64,000 bases of DNA from the NCBI GenBank assembly GCA_963791235.1, contig CAWBRW010000017.1:372001-436000 (forward strand), read 5' to 3'. The notes under the pieces are model-generated. The model did not search any database, was not told where the DNA came from, and saw nothing but the letters and a program-made list of their open reading frames with translations. This document shows, in pieces, positions 9,618 through 19,375 of this stretch. The stretch's first letter is position 1; each line of letters starts with the position of its first letter. The position numbers were made by a program, and so were the translations under genes. The stretch comes from JALORV01 sp963791235 (lineage in GTDB: Bacteria; Pseudomonadota; Gammaproteobacteria; Burkholderiales; Burkholderiaceae_F).

Positions 9618-10948
9618 CAGAACATTACCTTCGCGAGGAACAGGCCCGTGGTCACCGCAACCGCGGTCGCGACGATGCCCGGGATCATGAACGAGTGGTT
9701 CAGCACGTACTTGCCGATCTTCGTCGTGCCCGACAGGTCGAAGTTGATCGCCGCGATCAGCGAACCGTAGGTCGGGATGAAGAAGTAGCCGTTGACCGAC
9801 GGGAACATCGCGATCAGGAACTGCGGCGGGATGCCGAGCGCCATGCCGAGCGGCATCAGCGCACGGGTCGTCGCCGCCTGGCTGTACAGCAGCACCGACG
9901 CGAAGAACAGGCCGAACGCGAAGGTCCACGGCGCCGCCTTGGCCCAGTCGCCGATCGCGGGCACGATGACGTCCTTGTTGGCGGCGATGAAGCTGTCGCC
10001 GAGCCAGGCCAGGCCGAAGATGCCGATCACCGCGACGACGCCGGCACGCAGCGTCGCTGTCTTCGGAATCTCGTCGACGTTGATCTTGGTGACCAGCAGC
10101 ATGATGGCGGCCACCGACATCATCACGATCTCGATGACGATCGGCATGCCGAGCGGCGCCCTTGGCCCCCGGCAGCGTGCGCAGTCCGGGGAAGAAGCCG
10201 AACAGCACGACGAGCGCCACGCCGGCCAGGAAAGAGATAGGCGGAAGTCTTGGCCGACGGCTTCAGCGGCGGGCGATCGGCGGCATGCGCCTTCGGGGCG
10301 GGAATCTTGCCGGCCTTCAGACGCGCCTGGTACTCCGGGTCGTCCTTCAGGTCCTTGCCGATGAACATCGAGACGATCGCGGCGGCGATGACGCCGGTCA
10401 GCGTGGCCGGCACGCACACCATCAGGATCTGCGGCAGGCCCCACTCGGTCAGGCCCTTCTCGGAGAAGAGCCCGATCATCGCGGCGGTCGCGGCGGCGAC
10501 GGGGCTCGCGGTGATCGCCTGCTGCGAGGCGATCGTCGCCACCGCCATCGGCCGCTCGGGCCGGATGCCGTTCTGGTGCGCGGTCTCGTAGATGACCGGC
10601 AGCAGCGGATAGACGATGTGGCCGGTGCCGGCGACGAAGGTGAAGCTCCACGTCGTCAGCGGCGCCACGATCGTCACGTACTTCGGATTGGCGCGGATGA
10701 TGCGTTCGGCGATGCGCACGAGGAAGTCGATGCCGCCCGCTGCATCCATCACGCTAGGCGGCCATGATGACCGCCAGGATGATCAGCATCACGTCGATCG
10801 GCGGCGAGGTCGGCGCGATGCCGAACGCCACCACCAGCACCAGCAGGCCGACCGCGCCCCACAGGCCGAGGCCGACGCCGCTGTAGCGCGAGCCCATCCA
10901 GATCGCGGCCAGCACGACCACGAACTGCAGAACAATCGAGAGTGTCAT
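9617..10948 (-). CDS. dcuB: Anaerobic C4-dicarboxylate transporter, Dcu family (frameshifted)
   Basis: Reading begins at ATG 10948 (MTLSIVLQFVVVLAAIWMG) and continues in a second frame at about 10752 (GGIDFLVRIAERIIRANPKYV). It passes breaks near 10215 and 10165 and finishes with ...GLFLAKVMF. The total of about 443 residues matches the DcuA/DcuB family. Typical pieces are APLTTWSFTFVAGTGHIVYPLLPVIYETA and MAVATIASQQAITASPVAAATA. Dcu carriers exchange fumarate or aspartate for succinate during fumarate respiration, which fits the frd and aspA neighbours. DcuA and DcuB cannot be told apart with confidence here. Confidence 0.85.
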
Positions 10949-10986
10949 GGTTCTCCCTCCCCGGGGAGAGCGGCTGCTTGCGGCCG

Positions 10987-12388
10987 TTACTGTTCGAATT
11001 TCGGGCTGATCAGGTTCTCGAACGAGAACACCTCGTCCCATTTCTCCTGGGTGAGCAGCTTGCGCTCCTTGACGACGATGTCGTGCAGCGACTTGCCGGT
11101 CTCGTAGCCTTCCTTCGCGATCTCGGCGCACTGCTTGTAGCCGAGCGAGGGCTTCAGCACGGTCACGATGCCGAGCGAGTTCAGCACCATTTCCTTCGTG
11201 CGTTCCGCGTTCGCGGTGATGCCCTGGATGCAGTTCACGCGCAGGCTGTTGACCGCGTTCTCCATCGTCGAGATCGACGTGAACAGCGCGAAGGTGATCA
11301 CCGGCTCCATGACGTTGAGCTGCAGCTGCCCGGCCGAGGCGGCCAGCGTCACCGTGAGGTCGAGGCCGATGACGAGGAAGCCGGTCTGGTTGACGACCTC
11401 CGGGATCACCGGGTTGACCTTGCCCGGCATGATCGAGGAGCCCGGCTGCATCTGCGGCAGGTGGATCTCGTTGAAGCCGCAGCGCGGGCCGGAAGCCAGC
11501 AGCCGGATGTCGTTGCAGATCTTCGTCAGCTTTGACGAGGTGCGCTTCAGCACGCCCGACAGCAGCACGTAGGCGCCGGTGTCCGACGTCGCCTCGATCA
11601 GGTCGCCGGCCAGGATGAACTTGAAGCCCGGTGAGTTCCGACAGGTACTTGGTCGCCAGTTCCGGATAGCCGGGGTGCGCCGTGACGGTGGTGCCGATCG
11701 CGGTCGCGCCGAGGTTGATCTCGTGCAGGAACTGCCGCACTTCGGCGATGCGCTGCACTTCCTCGCCGATCGTCGTGCCCCAGCCGTGGAATTCCTGGCC
11801 GAGCGACATCGGCACCGCATCCTGCAGGTGGGTGCGGCCCATCTTCAGGACCTTGTCGAATTCCTTGCCCTTGGCGAAGAACGCTTCCTGCAGCTTCGTC
11901 AACGCCTCCATGTAGCTGCCGAGCCGCAGGATCAGCGCCAGCCGGAAGGCGGTCGGGTACATGTCGTTGGTCGACTGCCCGAAGTTCACATGGTCGTTCG
12001 GGTTGACGTACTGGTACTCGCCTTTCTTGTGGCCGAGGCTTTCCAGCGCGACATTGGCGATCACCTCGTTCGCGTTCATGTTGGTCGAGGTGCCGGCGCC
12101 GCCCTGGATGAAGTCGGTGACGAACTGGTCGCGCAGCTCACCGGCGATCAGCCGGTCGCACGCCGCAGCGATGGCGTTGGCGACCTTGGCATCGAGCACG
12201 CCGAGGTCGCGGTTGGCCAGCGCGGCGGCCTTCTTGGCGTACCCGAATGCCTTGACGAAGTAGGGCTCCGTCGACATCGGGATGCCGGTGATGTGGAAGT
12301 TCTCCTTGCCGCGCAGCGTCTGCACGCCGTAGTACGCGGTGTCCGGCAGCTCTTTCTCGCCCAGGAAGTCCTTTTCGATGCGTGCCAT
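10987..12388 (-). CDS. aspA: Aspartate ammonia-lyase (one frameshift)
   Basis: The enzyme converts L-aspartate to fumarate plus ammonia. The N-terminal part holds TSTNMNANEVIAN and NDHVNFGQSTNDMYPTA; after a break near 11635 the C-terminal part carries the fumarase/aspartase signature GSSIMPGKVNPVIPEV. Total length of about 466 residues is normal for the family. MENAVNSLRVNCIQGITAN and the early FHITGIPMS favour aspartase over class II fumarase. It lies 42 bp after frdB, so its product fumarate would feed the fumarate reductase made from the same transcript. Confidence 0.9.
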
Positions 12389-12430
12389 TGCGATTCCCTT
12401 TCTGGTGGTCGCAGGCCCGGTGGCCGTCGT

Positions 12431-13272
12431 CTACTTCATGCCTTCGGCGACCATCTTCCTGCGGATGAATGCGATCTGTGTCTGCAGCGGCAGGTCCTTC
12501 GGGCAGACGTCGTGACAGCCGAGCAGCGACATGCAGCCGAACACGCCGCTGTCGTCACCGATGACCTCGTAGTAGTCGGCGTCGGTGCGCGCGTCGCGCG
12601 GGTCGAGGCGGAAGCGCGCGATCTTGTTGATGCCGACGGCACCGACGAAGTCCTCGCGCATGCGCGCGGTGCCGCAGGCCGAGACGCAGCAGCCGCACTC
12701 GATGCAGCGGTCGAGCTCGAAGATCTGCTCGGCGAGGTCCGGGATCCATCCGCTCCTCGAGGCGGGTCAGGTCGACCTCCTGCTGCTTGATGTGGCACCA
12801 CGCCTCGAGCCGTTCGCTCATCGCGCGCATCCACTTGCCGGTGTTCGACCGACAGGTCGCCGATCAGCTCGAACACCGGCAGCGGCGCCAGCGTGATCTC
12901 GGGCCCGACGTCCTTCGCCAGCGTGCGGCAGGCGAGGCCCGGGCGGCCGTTGATGACCATCGCGCAGCTGCCGCAGATGCCGGCGCGGCAGACGAAATCG
13001 AACTGCAGCGACGGGATCGAGCTTCTCGCGGATCTCGTTGAGCGCGATGAAGAGCGTCATGCCCGTCGGTCTGCTCGAGCTCGTAGGTCTGCAGGTGCGG
13101 CACGCTTGCCGGATCGGCCGGGTTGAACCGCATGATGTGGAACCGCAGCATCTGGCCGTTGCGCACGCCGGCGGGCGCGGCACCAGTGGACTTCGCCGTA
13201 CTGGCCGGCGCGCCCGCGGCCTGATACGGCATGACGTTGATGACGGTTCCGCCGTCGGTGGTCTTGCGTCAT
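12431..13272 (-). CDS. frdB: Fumarate reductase iron-sulfur subunit (several frameshifts)
   Basis: The reading starts at ATG 13272, which overlaps the end of frdA. An extra C near 13262 breaks the first codons, and further breaks occur near 13067, 13020, 12845 and 12750. Reassembled, it has a plant-type [2Fe-2S] site (CRAGICGSCAMVINGRP, then LACRT), a [4Fe-4S] site (CIECGCCVSACGT) and the third cluster site (CMSLLGCHDVCPKDLPLQTQ). LQTQIAFIRRKMV closes the protein as in quinol:fumarate reductases. It carries electrons between the flavoprotein FrdA and the haem subunit FrdC. Confidence 0.88.
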
Positions 13273-15273
13273 GCTGTCCTCCGCACGGCGAGGCCGCCAT
13301 CGGCTCGTCGATCCTCTCGTTCTTGCCGCGCAGTCGCTGCGGCAGCAGGTGTTCGTACGCGCAGCAGCGCCTTCTGCCGTTCGAAGCGGTCAGTGACGCG
13401 CTCCTTGGTGGCGTCGACTTCGGCCTGGCGCCCCGGCGTGTCCGGGTGATCCACGTAGTCCTTGGCGCCGTAGCCGCGCCAGCCCGGCGGCAGCTCCATG
13501 CGCTTGATGTCCAGCGCCTCGTAGGCGAGGGTGGGCAGCGTGTCGGACTCGTTCTTCCAGGTCGCCAGCGTGCGCTTCAGCCACTCGGCGTCGTTGCGGC
13601 GCGGGTAGTCCTCGCGGTAGTGCGCGCCGCGGCTTTCGGTGCGGACCAGCGCGCCGTAGGCGACCGTCAGCGCCAGCTTCAGCATCATCTTCGTGCGGTA
13701 GGCGGTCACCAGTTCCGGATTCGGGCCCGGCGCACTGCGACCGCAGGCCGATGTTGCGGCTGCGGACCAGCAGCTTCTGCAGTTCGTCGACGGCCTGCTC
13801 GAGGTCGGAGCCCTTGCGGAAGATGCCGACCTTGGCGGTCATGATCTCCTGCATGCGCGCCTTGATCGCGCTCGCGTCCTCGGTGCCGCTTGCCGAGCAG
13901 GATGCCGTTCAGCTTCGCCTGCTCGCGCTGCACGAACTCCTTGATGACGCCGGTCGGGATGTGGATGTCGTTCTCGGACTTGTCGCAGAAGTCGGCGATG
14001 AACTCGCCGACGATCATGCCGGCGACGACGGTCTCGGCGACCGAGTTGCCGCCGAGCCGGTTGAAGCCGTGCATGTCCCAGCACGCCGCTTCGCCGGCGG
14101 AGAACAGCCCCTTGCAGCGTCGCGGCTTTCGCCGGTGTGGTTGGTGCGCACGCCGCCCATCGTGTAGTGCTGGGCCGGCCGCACCGGGATCATGTCCTTC
14201 GTCGGGTCGACACCGAGGAAGTACTTGCAGATGTCGAACACCTCGCGCAGGTTGTGCTTGATGTGCTTCTCGCCCAGCAGCGTGATGTCGAGCCAGATGT
14301 GGTCGCCGAAGCGCGACTTCACGCCCTTGCCCTTGCCGATGTGCTCTTCCATGCGGCGCGACACGACGTCGCGCGAGGCGAGTTCCTTCTTCTCCGGCTC
14401 GTAGTCCGGCATGAAGCGGTGGCCGTCGACGTCCTTGAGCAGGCCGCCGTCGCCGCGGCAGCCCTCGGTGACCAGGATGCCGGCCGGGAAGATGCCGGTC
14501 GGGTGGAACTGCACCGCCTCCATGTTGCCGAGCGCGGCGACACCGGTTTCCAGCGCGATCGCGTGGCCGATGCCCTCGCAGATCACCGCGTTGGTCGTGA
14601 CGCGATACAGCCGTCCCGCGCCGCCGGTGGCGATCGCGGTGGCCTTGGCCACGTAGGCGGTCAGCTCGCCGGTGATCAGGTCGCGCACGACCGCGCCGTA
14701 GCAGCGCCCGGCCTCGTGGATCAGCGCCAGCGCTTCGGTGCGTTCGTGCACCGGGATCGAGGCGGCAATCGCCTGGTCGCTGACCGCCTGCAGCATCGCG
14801 TGGCCGGTGCCGTCGGCGACGTAGCAGGTGCGCCACTTCTTGGTGCCGCCGAAGTCGCGCTGCGCGACCAGGCCGTGCGCTTCGTCGCGCTCGGTGATCG
14901 TCACCTTCTGGCTGTTGATGACGACCTGGCGGTCGCCCTTGCGCACGCGGCTCCACGGCACGCCCCAGGCCGCCAGCTCGCGCACGGCCTTGGGCGCCGT
15001 GTTGACGAACATGCGCACGACGTCCTGGTCGGCGCCCCAGTCCGAGCCGCGCACGGTGTCTTCGAAGTGCACGTCCTCGTTGTCGCCCTGGCCCTTGATG
15101 ACGTTGCCGAGGCTCGCCTGCATGCCGCCCTGCGCGGCCTTGCTGTGCGAGCGCTTGACGGGCACCAGCGACAGGATGATCGCGTCGTGGCCGCGGCGCT
15201 TGGCGGCGATCGCCATGCGCAGGCCGGCGAGTCCGCCGCCGATGACCAGTACGTCGGTGTAGACGACCTTCAT
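13269..15273 (-). CDS. frdA: Fumarate reductase flavoprotein subunit (several frameshifts)
   Basis: The FAD site VLVIGGGLAGLRMAIAAKRRG opens the protein. HSKAAQGGMQASLGN surrounds the conserved His that links FAD covalently in this family. GGAGRLYRVTTNA and the active-site stretch QHYTMGGVRTNHTGES follow. Breaks near 14118, 13890, 13735 and 13352 are bridged by continuous homology (GLFSAGEAACWDMHGFNRLGG, then RGAHYREDYPRRND). The C-terminal ELPPGWRGYGAKDYVDHPDT and LPQRLRGKNERIDE match quinol:fumarate reductases of the Wolinella/Geobacter type. It reduces fumarate to succinate on the cytoplasmic side. Start and stop both overlap neighbours by 4 bp. Confidence 0.9.
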
Positions 15274-16093
15274 CGCGTTTCTCCCTTCAGCCACGAGGGC
15301 CACCAGGCCGGCGGCGCTGACTGCGGCGGGGTCTGCAGCCAGGCCGGCACGTAGCGCTGGCCCGGATTGAAGCGGTGGTCGTAGCCGATCTTCATGTAGG
15401 CGGCGAGCGTCGCCAGCCCGAGCACGATGAAGAACACCGACAGCGCCCACTTGAGCTTCTTCAGGTTCTTGCGCGTGGCGTTGGCATCCTTGCCCGCGAA
15501 CCAGCCCCACTTGACGGCCAGCCGGTACAGGCCGATGCCGCCGTGCAGTTCGACCGCGAACAGCAGCACCAGGTAGAGCGGCCACCAGCGCCCGCTCCAG
15601 ACGCGGTCGGCCGATTCGAACGGGCCGATCAGCCCGGGGTGCATCAGCATCTGGTACAGGTGCACCGAGGCCAGGAAGAACATCGCGAAGCCGGTGACGA
15701 CCTGCCACCACCACAGCGTCGTGTCCTCGTGATGCATCATCGCCCATGTGGTCGCGGTAGACGCGGTACTGCGCGGTAGTTGATCGGGAACTTGCGCACC
15801 GCGAGCGCCGCATGCAGGATGAACAGCGTGAACACCACCGCGACCACCCCCGAGACGATGACCGGGTAGGCCGTGCCGAAGAAGAAGTAGCCCTCGAACA
15901 TCTTCGTGATGATCCACATCGCGTCGTAGCCGAGCAGGATCGACGACACGAAGAACATGTGGCCCCACATGAACAGGCCCAGCGCCAGGCCGCTCGCGCT
16001 CTGCGCGAAGTCGAGGCGGGCCGGCCAGCGGCTCTTGCGCGGACGAGTGACTCCGCCCAACGCGGCTGCAGGGTTGGCTTGTGCATTCATCAT
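15270..16093 (-). CDS. frdC: Fumarate reductase cytochrome b subunit, Wolinella FrdC type (frameshifted)
   Basis: About 270 residues with five hydrophobic helices form a single-chain, probably dihaem, membrane anchor; this is the type in Wolinella-like enzymes, not the two small anchors FrdC/FrdD of E. coli. Candidate haem-ligand His lie in LGLFMWGHMFF, LFILHAALAVRKFP, FFLASVHLYQMLMHP and FAVELHGGIGLYRL. A break near 15765 falls in the loop after helix 2. The start at 16093 has a second ATG one codon later. It is the first gene of the frd operon, and an FNR-type box lies 69 bp upstream. It exchanges electrons with menaquinol or ubiquinol. Confidence 0.88.
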
Positions 16094-16161
16094 GGGTTCG
16101 CGCGGCGAGCGCGCCGTCGGGTGGAACTGCCCGCAGTGTCGTACCGCATTGCGGATTGTGG

Positions 16162-16175
16162 TTGACGGGTATCAA
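16162..16175. promoter_or_regulatory. FNR-type box upstream of frdC
   Basis: TTGACGGGTATCAA matches the FNR/Anr consensus TTGAT-N4-ATCAA at nine of ten positions. Its centre is about 75 bp from the frdC start, which fits activation with a short leader. A second box lies 81 bp away on the side of the divergent operon. Confidence 0.75.
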
Positions 16176-16256
16176 GACGCGGAACGGTTGGCGCGACCAC
16201 CGCCTTCAGGCCTGCGAATCCCGCGTTGCGAAACGGGTTGTCGCAATCCGGATGGA

Positions 16257-16270
16257 TTGACCGGGATCAA
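16257..16270. promoter_or_regulatory. FNR-type box upstream of the NfnAB-like operon
   Basis: TTGACCGGGATCAA matches TTGAT-N4-ATCAA at nine of ten positions. Its centre is about 82 bp before the ATG at 16346. Together with the box at 16162 it suggests separate but matched anaerobic control of both divergent operons. Confidence 0.75.
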
Positions 16271-16345
16271 CGGCACTGTGGGGTGGGGTGGGAGCATCCC
16301 CGCCCAGAGGGCAATTTGCCCGCTCACGCCGAGCGAGTACGACCC

Positions 16346-18724
16346 ATGTACACGATCTCCCGCCGCGAAGCCTTTTCGGACACCACGTTTCTCTGGGATG
16401 TGATGGCGCCCGACGTGGCGAAGTCGGCCGAGCCCGGTCACTTCGTGATGCTGCGTCTGCATGAGGGCAGCGAACGTATCCCGCTGACGGTCGCGGACTT
16501 CGATCGCGACGCAGGCACCGTCACTCTCGTCGTGCAGGCGCTCGGCAAGACCACGCTCGAAATGCGGGATCACTATAAGGAGGGCGATACATTCGCCGAC
16601 TTCGTCGGGCCGCTCGGTCTGCCGCAGCACCTTGGCCAGTTCGGACACGTCGTATTTGTCGGCGGCGGACTCGGCGTCGCACCGGTATTCCCGCAACTGC
16701 GTGCGTTCAAGGCCGCTGGCAACCGCACCACCGGGATCATCGGGTTCCGCAACAAGGACCTGGTGTTCTGGGAAGACAAGTTCGGCGCGCACTGCGACAA
16801 CCTGATCGTGTGCACCGATGACGGCAGCTATGGCAAGCCAGGCTTTGTCACCGCAGCGCTGCAGGAAGTCCTGGAGAAGGACAAGCCGGATCTGGTCGTC
16901 GCGATCGGCCCGCTGCCGATGATGAACGCCTGCGTCGAGACGACACGACCGTTCGGCGTGAAGACGATGGTGTCGCTCAATGCAATCATGGTCGATGGCA
17001 CCGGCATGTGCGGGTCGTGCCGCGTCACGGTCGGCAACGAGATCAGGTTCGCCTGTGTCGACGGGCCGGACTTCGACGGCCACCAGGTCGACTTCAAGGA
17101 GCTGATGCTGCGGCAGAAGCGCTTCAAGGGTGAGGAAACCACCGCAAACACGGACTACGCGCATGTCTGTCAGGTCGAGCAGCAGCTCTTCACTGAAGGC
17201 AAGCGCAACTACAAGAAGTACAAGGACCTCTCGCCGCACGCCGTGAAGATGCCGGAGCGCGACGCGCTCGAGCGCTCGCGCAATTTCAAGGAAGTGAACC
17301 TCGGCTATTCGATGGCCGATGCGCTGGCCGAGGCCGAGCGCTGCATCATGTGCACCAAGCCGACCTGCATCGAGGGCTGCCCGGTCGGCATCGACATCCC
17401 GCGTTTCATTCGCCACCTGCTGGTGCGCGACCTCGACGGCGCGCTGGGCGTCATCAATGAATCCAACCTGTTCCCGTCGGTGTGCGGCCGGGTCTGCCCG
17501 CAGGAGTCGCAGTGCGAGGCGCAGTGCCAGGTCGGACGGAACAAGAAGACGCCGATGGAGTCGGTGGCCATCGGCCGGCTTGAGCGTTTCATCGGTGACA
17601 ACGCGCATGCGCCGAAAGCCGCGCCGCCGCGCTTCGACAAGAGCTTCGGCAAGGTCGCAATCGTCGGCTCCGGCCCGTCGGGCCTCGCGGTTGCCGCGGA
17701 CCTCGCCAAGTACGGCTGCGACGTCACGGTTTACGAGGCGTTGCACGTGGTCGGCGGTGTCCTGCAGTACGGCATTCCGTCATTCCGCCTGCCGCGCGAG
17801 ATCATCAGCCGCGAGGTTGAAACCCTCAAAGGCATGGGCGTCAAGTTCGAGACCAACAAGGTGATCGGCAAGACCTTCTCGATTCCTCAATTGCTGGGTG
17901 AGATGGGGTTCGATGCCGCCTTCGTCGGCGCAGGCGCTGGGGCGCCCGCATTCCTCGGCATCCCGGGCGAGTTCGCCGGCCAGGTGTATTCGGCCAACGA
18001 GTTCCTGACCCGTGTGAACCTGATGGGCGGCGACAAGTTTCCGTACCTCGATACCCCGATCACGCTCGGCAAGAGCGTGGTGGTCATCGGGGCGGGCAAC
18101 ACCGCCATGGACTGCCTGCGGGTTTCGAAGCGCCTGGGCACGCCCACGGTGCGTTGCGTCTACCGGCGCTCCGAGGCGGAGGCGCCGGCACGCATCGAGG
18201 AACTGCGGCACGCGAAGGAGGAGGGCATCGAGTTCTTCTTCCTGCACGGGCCGGTCGAGATCATGGTCGATCCGGACGGCAACGTGCGCGGCATCAAGGT
18301 GCAGAAGATGGCGCTCGGAGAACCCGACGAGAAGGGGCGCCGCCAGCCGATCCCACAGGACGAGTTCGTCGAGCTCGACTGCGACACCGTGATCTACGCG
18401 CTCGGCACCAAGGCCAACCCGATCGTCACCAAGTCGACGCCGGGCCTCGAACTGAACAAATGGGGCTACATCGTCGCCGACCCGATGACGCAAGCCACGA
18501 GCGTGCCCGGTGTGTTCGCCGGCGGCGACATCGTGACCGGCGGCGCGACGGTGATCCTGGCGATGGGCGCCGGGCGCCGCGCTGCGCGCGCGATTGGCGC
18601 GTACCTGGCGAGCGGCAAGAGCAAGTGGCCGATAACGCAGGCGGACGCGGACGCCTTCGTGCCGCCGACCGCGGTCGACGCTGCCGTGCCCGTCGAGCCT
18701 GCCACTGCCGAGGTCAAGCCATGA
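16346..18724 (+). CDS. Fused NfnA-NfnB-type NADPH/ferredoxin oxidoreductase
   Basis: The gene is intact, 792 residues. Residues 1-280 are a ferredoxin-NADP-reductase-like half: FAD-binding ERIPLTVADFD, nucleotide loop VFVGGGLGVAPVFPQL, and a [2Fe-2S] site with CGSCRV (about 222) and FACVDGPDFDG. Residues about 300-770 are a GltD-like half: CIMCTKPTCIEGCPVG (about 333) and CGRVCPQESQCEAQC for [4Fe-4S] clusters, FAD loop VAIVGSGPSGLAVAAD (about 438) and NADPH loop VVVIGAGNTAMD. This is the NfnA plus NfnB order, known from electron-bifurcating NADH-dependent ferredoxin:NADP oxidoreductases and SudAB. No glutamate synthase large subunit is nearby, so glutamate synthase is unlikely. Linkage to pyruvate:ferredoxin oxidoreductase and ferredoxin supports a ferredoxin role. 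Bifurcation itself is an inference. ATG 16346 is chosen from the start of the conserved domain. Confidence 0.85.
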   Translation: MYTISRREAFSDTTFLWDVMAPDVAKSAEPGHFVMLRLHEGSERIPLTVADFDRDAGTVTLVVQALGKTTLEMRDHYKEGDTFADFVGPLGLPQHLGQFGHVVFVGGGLGVAPVFPQLRAFKAAGNRTTGIIGFRNKDLVFWEDKFGAHCDNLIVCTDDGSYGKPGFVTAALQEVLEKDKPDLVVAIGPLPMMNACVETTRPFGVKTMVSLNAIMVDGTGMCGSCRVTVGNEIRFACVDGPDFDGHQVDFKELMLRQKRFKGEETTANTDYAHVCQVEQQLFTEGKRNYKKYKDLSPHAVKMPERDALERSRNFKEVNLGYSMADALAEAERCIMCTKPTCIEGCPVGIDIPRFIRHLLVRDLDGALGVINESNLFPSVCGRVCPQESQCEAQCQVGRNKKTPMESVAIGRLERFIGDNAHAPKAAPPRFDKSFGKVAIVGSGPSGLAVAADLAKYGCDVTVYEALHVVGGVLQYGIPSFRLPREIISREVETLKGMGVKFETNKVIGKTFSIPQLLGEMGFDAAFVGAGAGAPAFLGIPGEFAGQVYSANEFLTRVNLMGGDKFPYLDTPITLGKSVVVIGAGNTAMDCLRVSKRLGTPTVRCVYRRSEAEAPARIEELRHAKEEGIEFFFLHGPVEIMVDPDGNVRGIKVQKMALGEPDEKGRRQPIPQDEFVELDCDTVIYALGTKANPIVTKSTPGLELNKWGYIVADPMTQATSVPGVFAGGDIVTGGATVILAMGAGRRAARAIGAYLASGKSKWPITQADADAFVPPTAVDAAVPVEPATAEVKP

Positions 18725-19356
18725 ACACCTGCCCGCGCTGCCATCGCCCGCTGGAAGGCAACGAGTCCTACATCTGCTGTGCCGGCATGGAACTTCGGTG
18801 GCGCTGCACGGAGTGCCACAAGGTCGCCGAAGGCTTCGCGTTCCCGTATGGCCTGTGCCCGTACTGCAAGGGTCGCCTTGAGATGCTGGACCGCGGCGCG
18901 ATCGAGGACGACCGCGCGCTGGAGGCGGTGCGCAAGGCGTTCGAAATCGAACTGGGCGGCCACGCGTTCTACCAGCGTGCCGCGCGCGATTCGAAGGATC
19001 CGGCGCTGCAGGATCTGTTCGGGCGCTTCGCCGAGATGGAGCAGGAGCACATGGAAACGCTGTCGAAGCGCTACCACGCGGACGTGCCTGCGCCGTCGGC
19101 GGACTTCCAGGTGGACCGCGCAGCGATCTTCGCCGGCGTAGACCGCAAGCCCGAGGATCCGGCGAACCTGTTCCGCATCGCTATCGCGTTCGAGGAGCGT
19201 GCCGTCGAGTTCTTTTCGCGCGAGGGCGATCGCGCGCCTGAAGGATCGGTGGAGCGCGAGTTGTACTGCGAACTGGCCGCCGAGGAGCGCGAGCACGTCG
19301 CGCTGCTGACGACCGAATTCCGCCGCTGGCAGGCCGGCAAGGCCGGCATGCTGTAG
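18721..19356 (+). CDS. Rubrerythrin-like protein with N-terminal rubredoxin-type zinc ribbons
   Basis: The start overlaps the previous stop (ATGA). Of 211 residues, the first 55 hold Cys pairs (CPRCHRPL, ICCAGMELRWRCTECHK, LCPYCKG) that can form rubredoxin-like or zinc-ribbon sites. The rest is a ferritin-like four-helix domain with Glu/His ligands in FEIELGGHAFYQRAARD, MEQEHMETL, IAFEERAVEFF and ELAAEEREHVALL. In ordinary rubrerythrins the rubredoxin domain is C-terminal; here the metal-binding part is N-terminal, as in reverse rubrerythrins. A peroxide-reducing role protecting the oxygen-sensitive iron-sulfur enzymes beside it is a reasonable inference. Confidence 0.8.
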   Translation: MNTCPRCHRPLEGNESYICCAGMELRWRCTECHKVAEGFAFPYGLCPYCKGRLEMLDRGAIEDDRALEAVRKAFEIELGGHAFYQRAARDSKDPALQDLFGRFAEMEQEHMETLSKRYHADVPAPSADFQVDRAAIFAGVDRKPEDPANLFRIAIAFEERAVEFFSREGDRAPEGSVERELYCELAAEEREHVALLTTEFRRWQAGKAGML

Positions 19357-19375
19357 CAGGCCCAGCGAGAGAGCC

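Noticed and set aside
8241..9770. A 509-codon plus-strand open frame
   Set aside because: It lies antisense to dctA and dcuB, is dominated by Arg, His, Glu and Gln, and has no family marks. It reflects high GC content.
16172..17746. A 524-codon minus-strand open frame
   Set aside because: It is antisense to the intact NfnAB-like gene, which has complete cofactor motifs.
16346..18724. NADPH glutamate synthase small subunit
   Set aside because: No large subunit is nearby, and the extra N-terminal FNR-like half with a [2Fe-2S] site fits NfnA/SudA.
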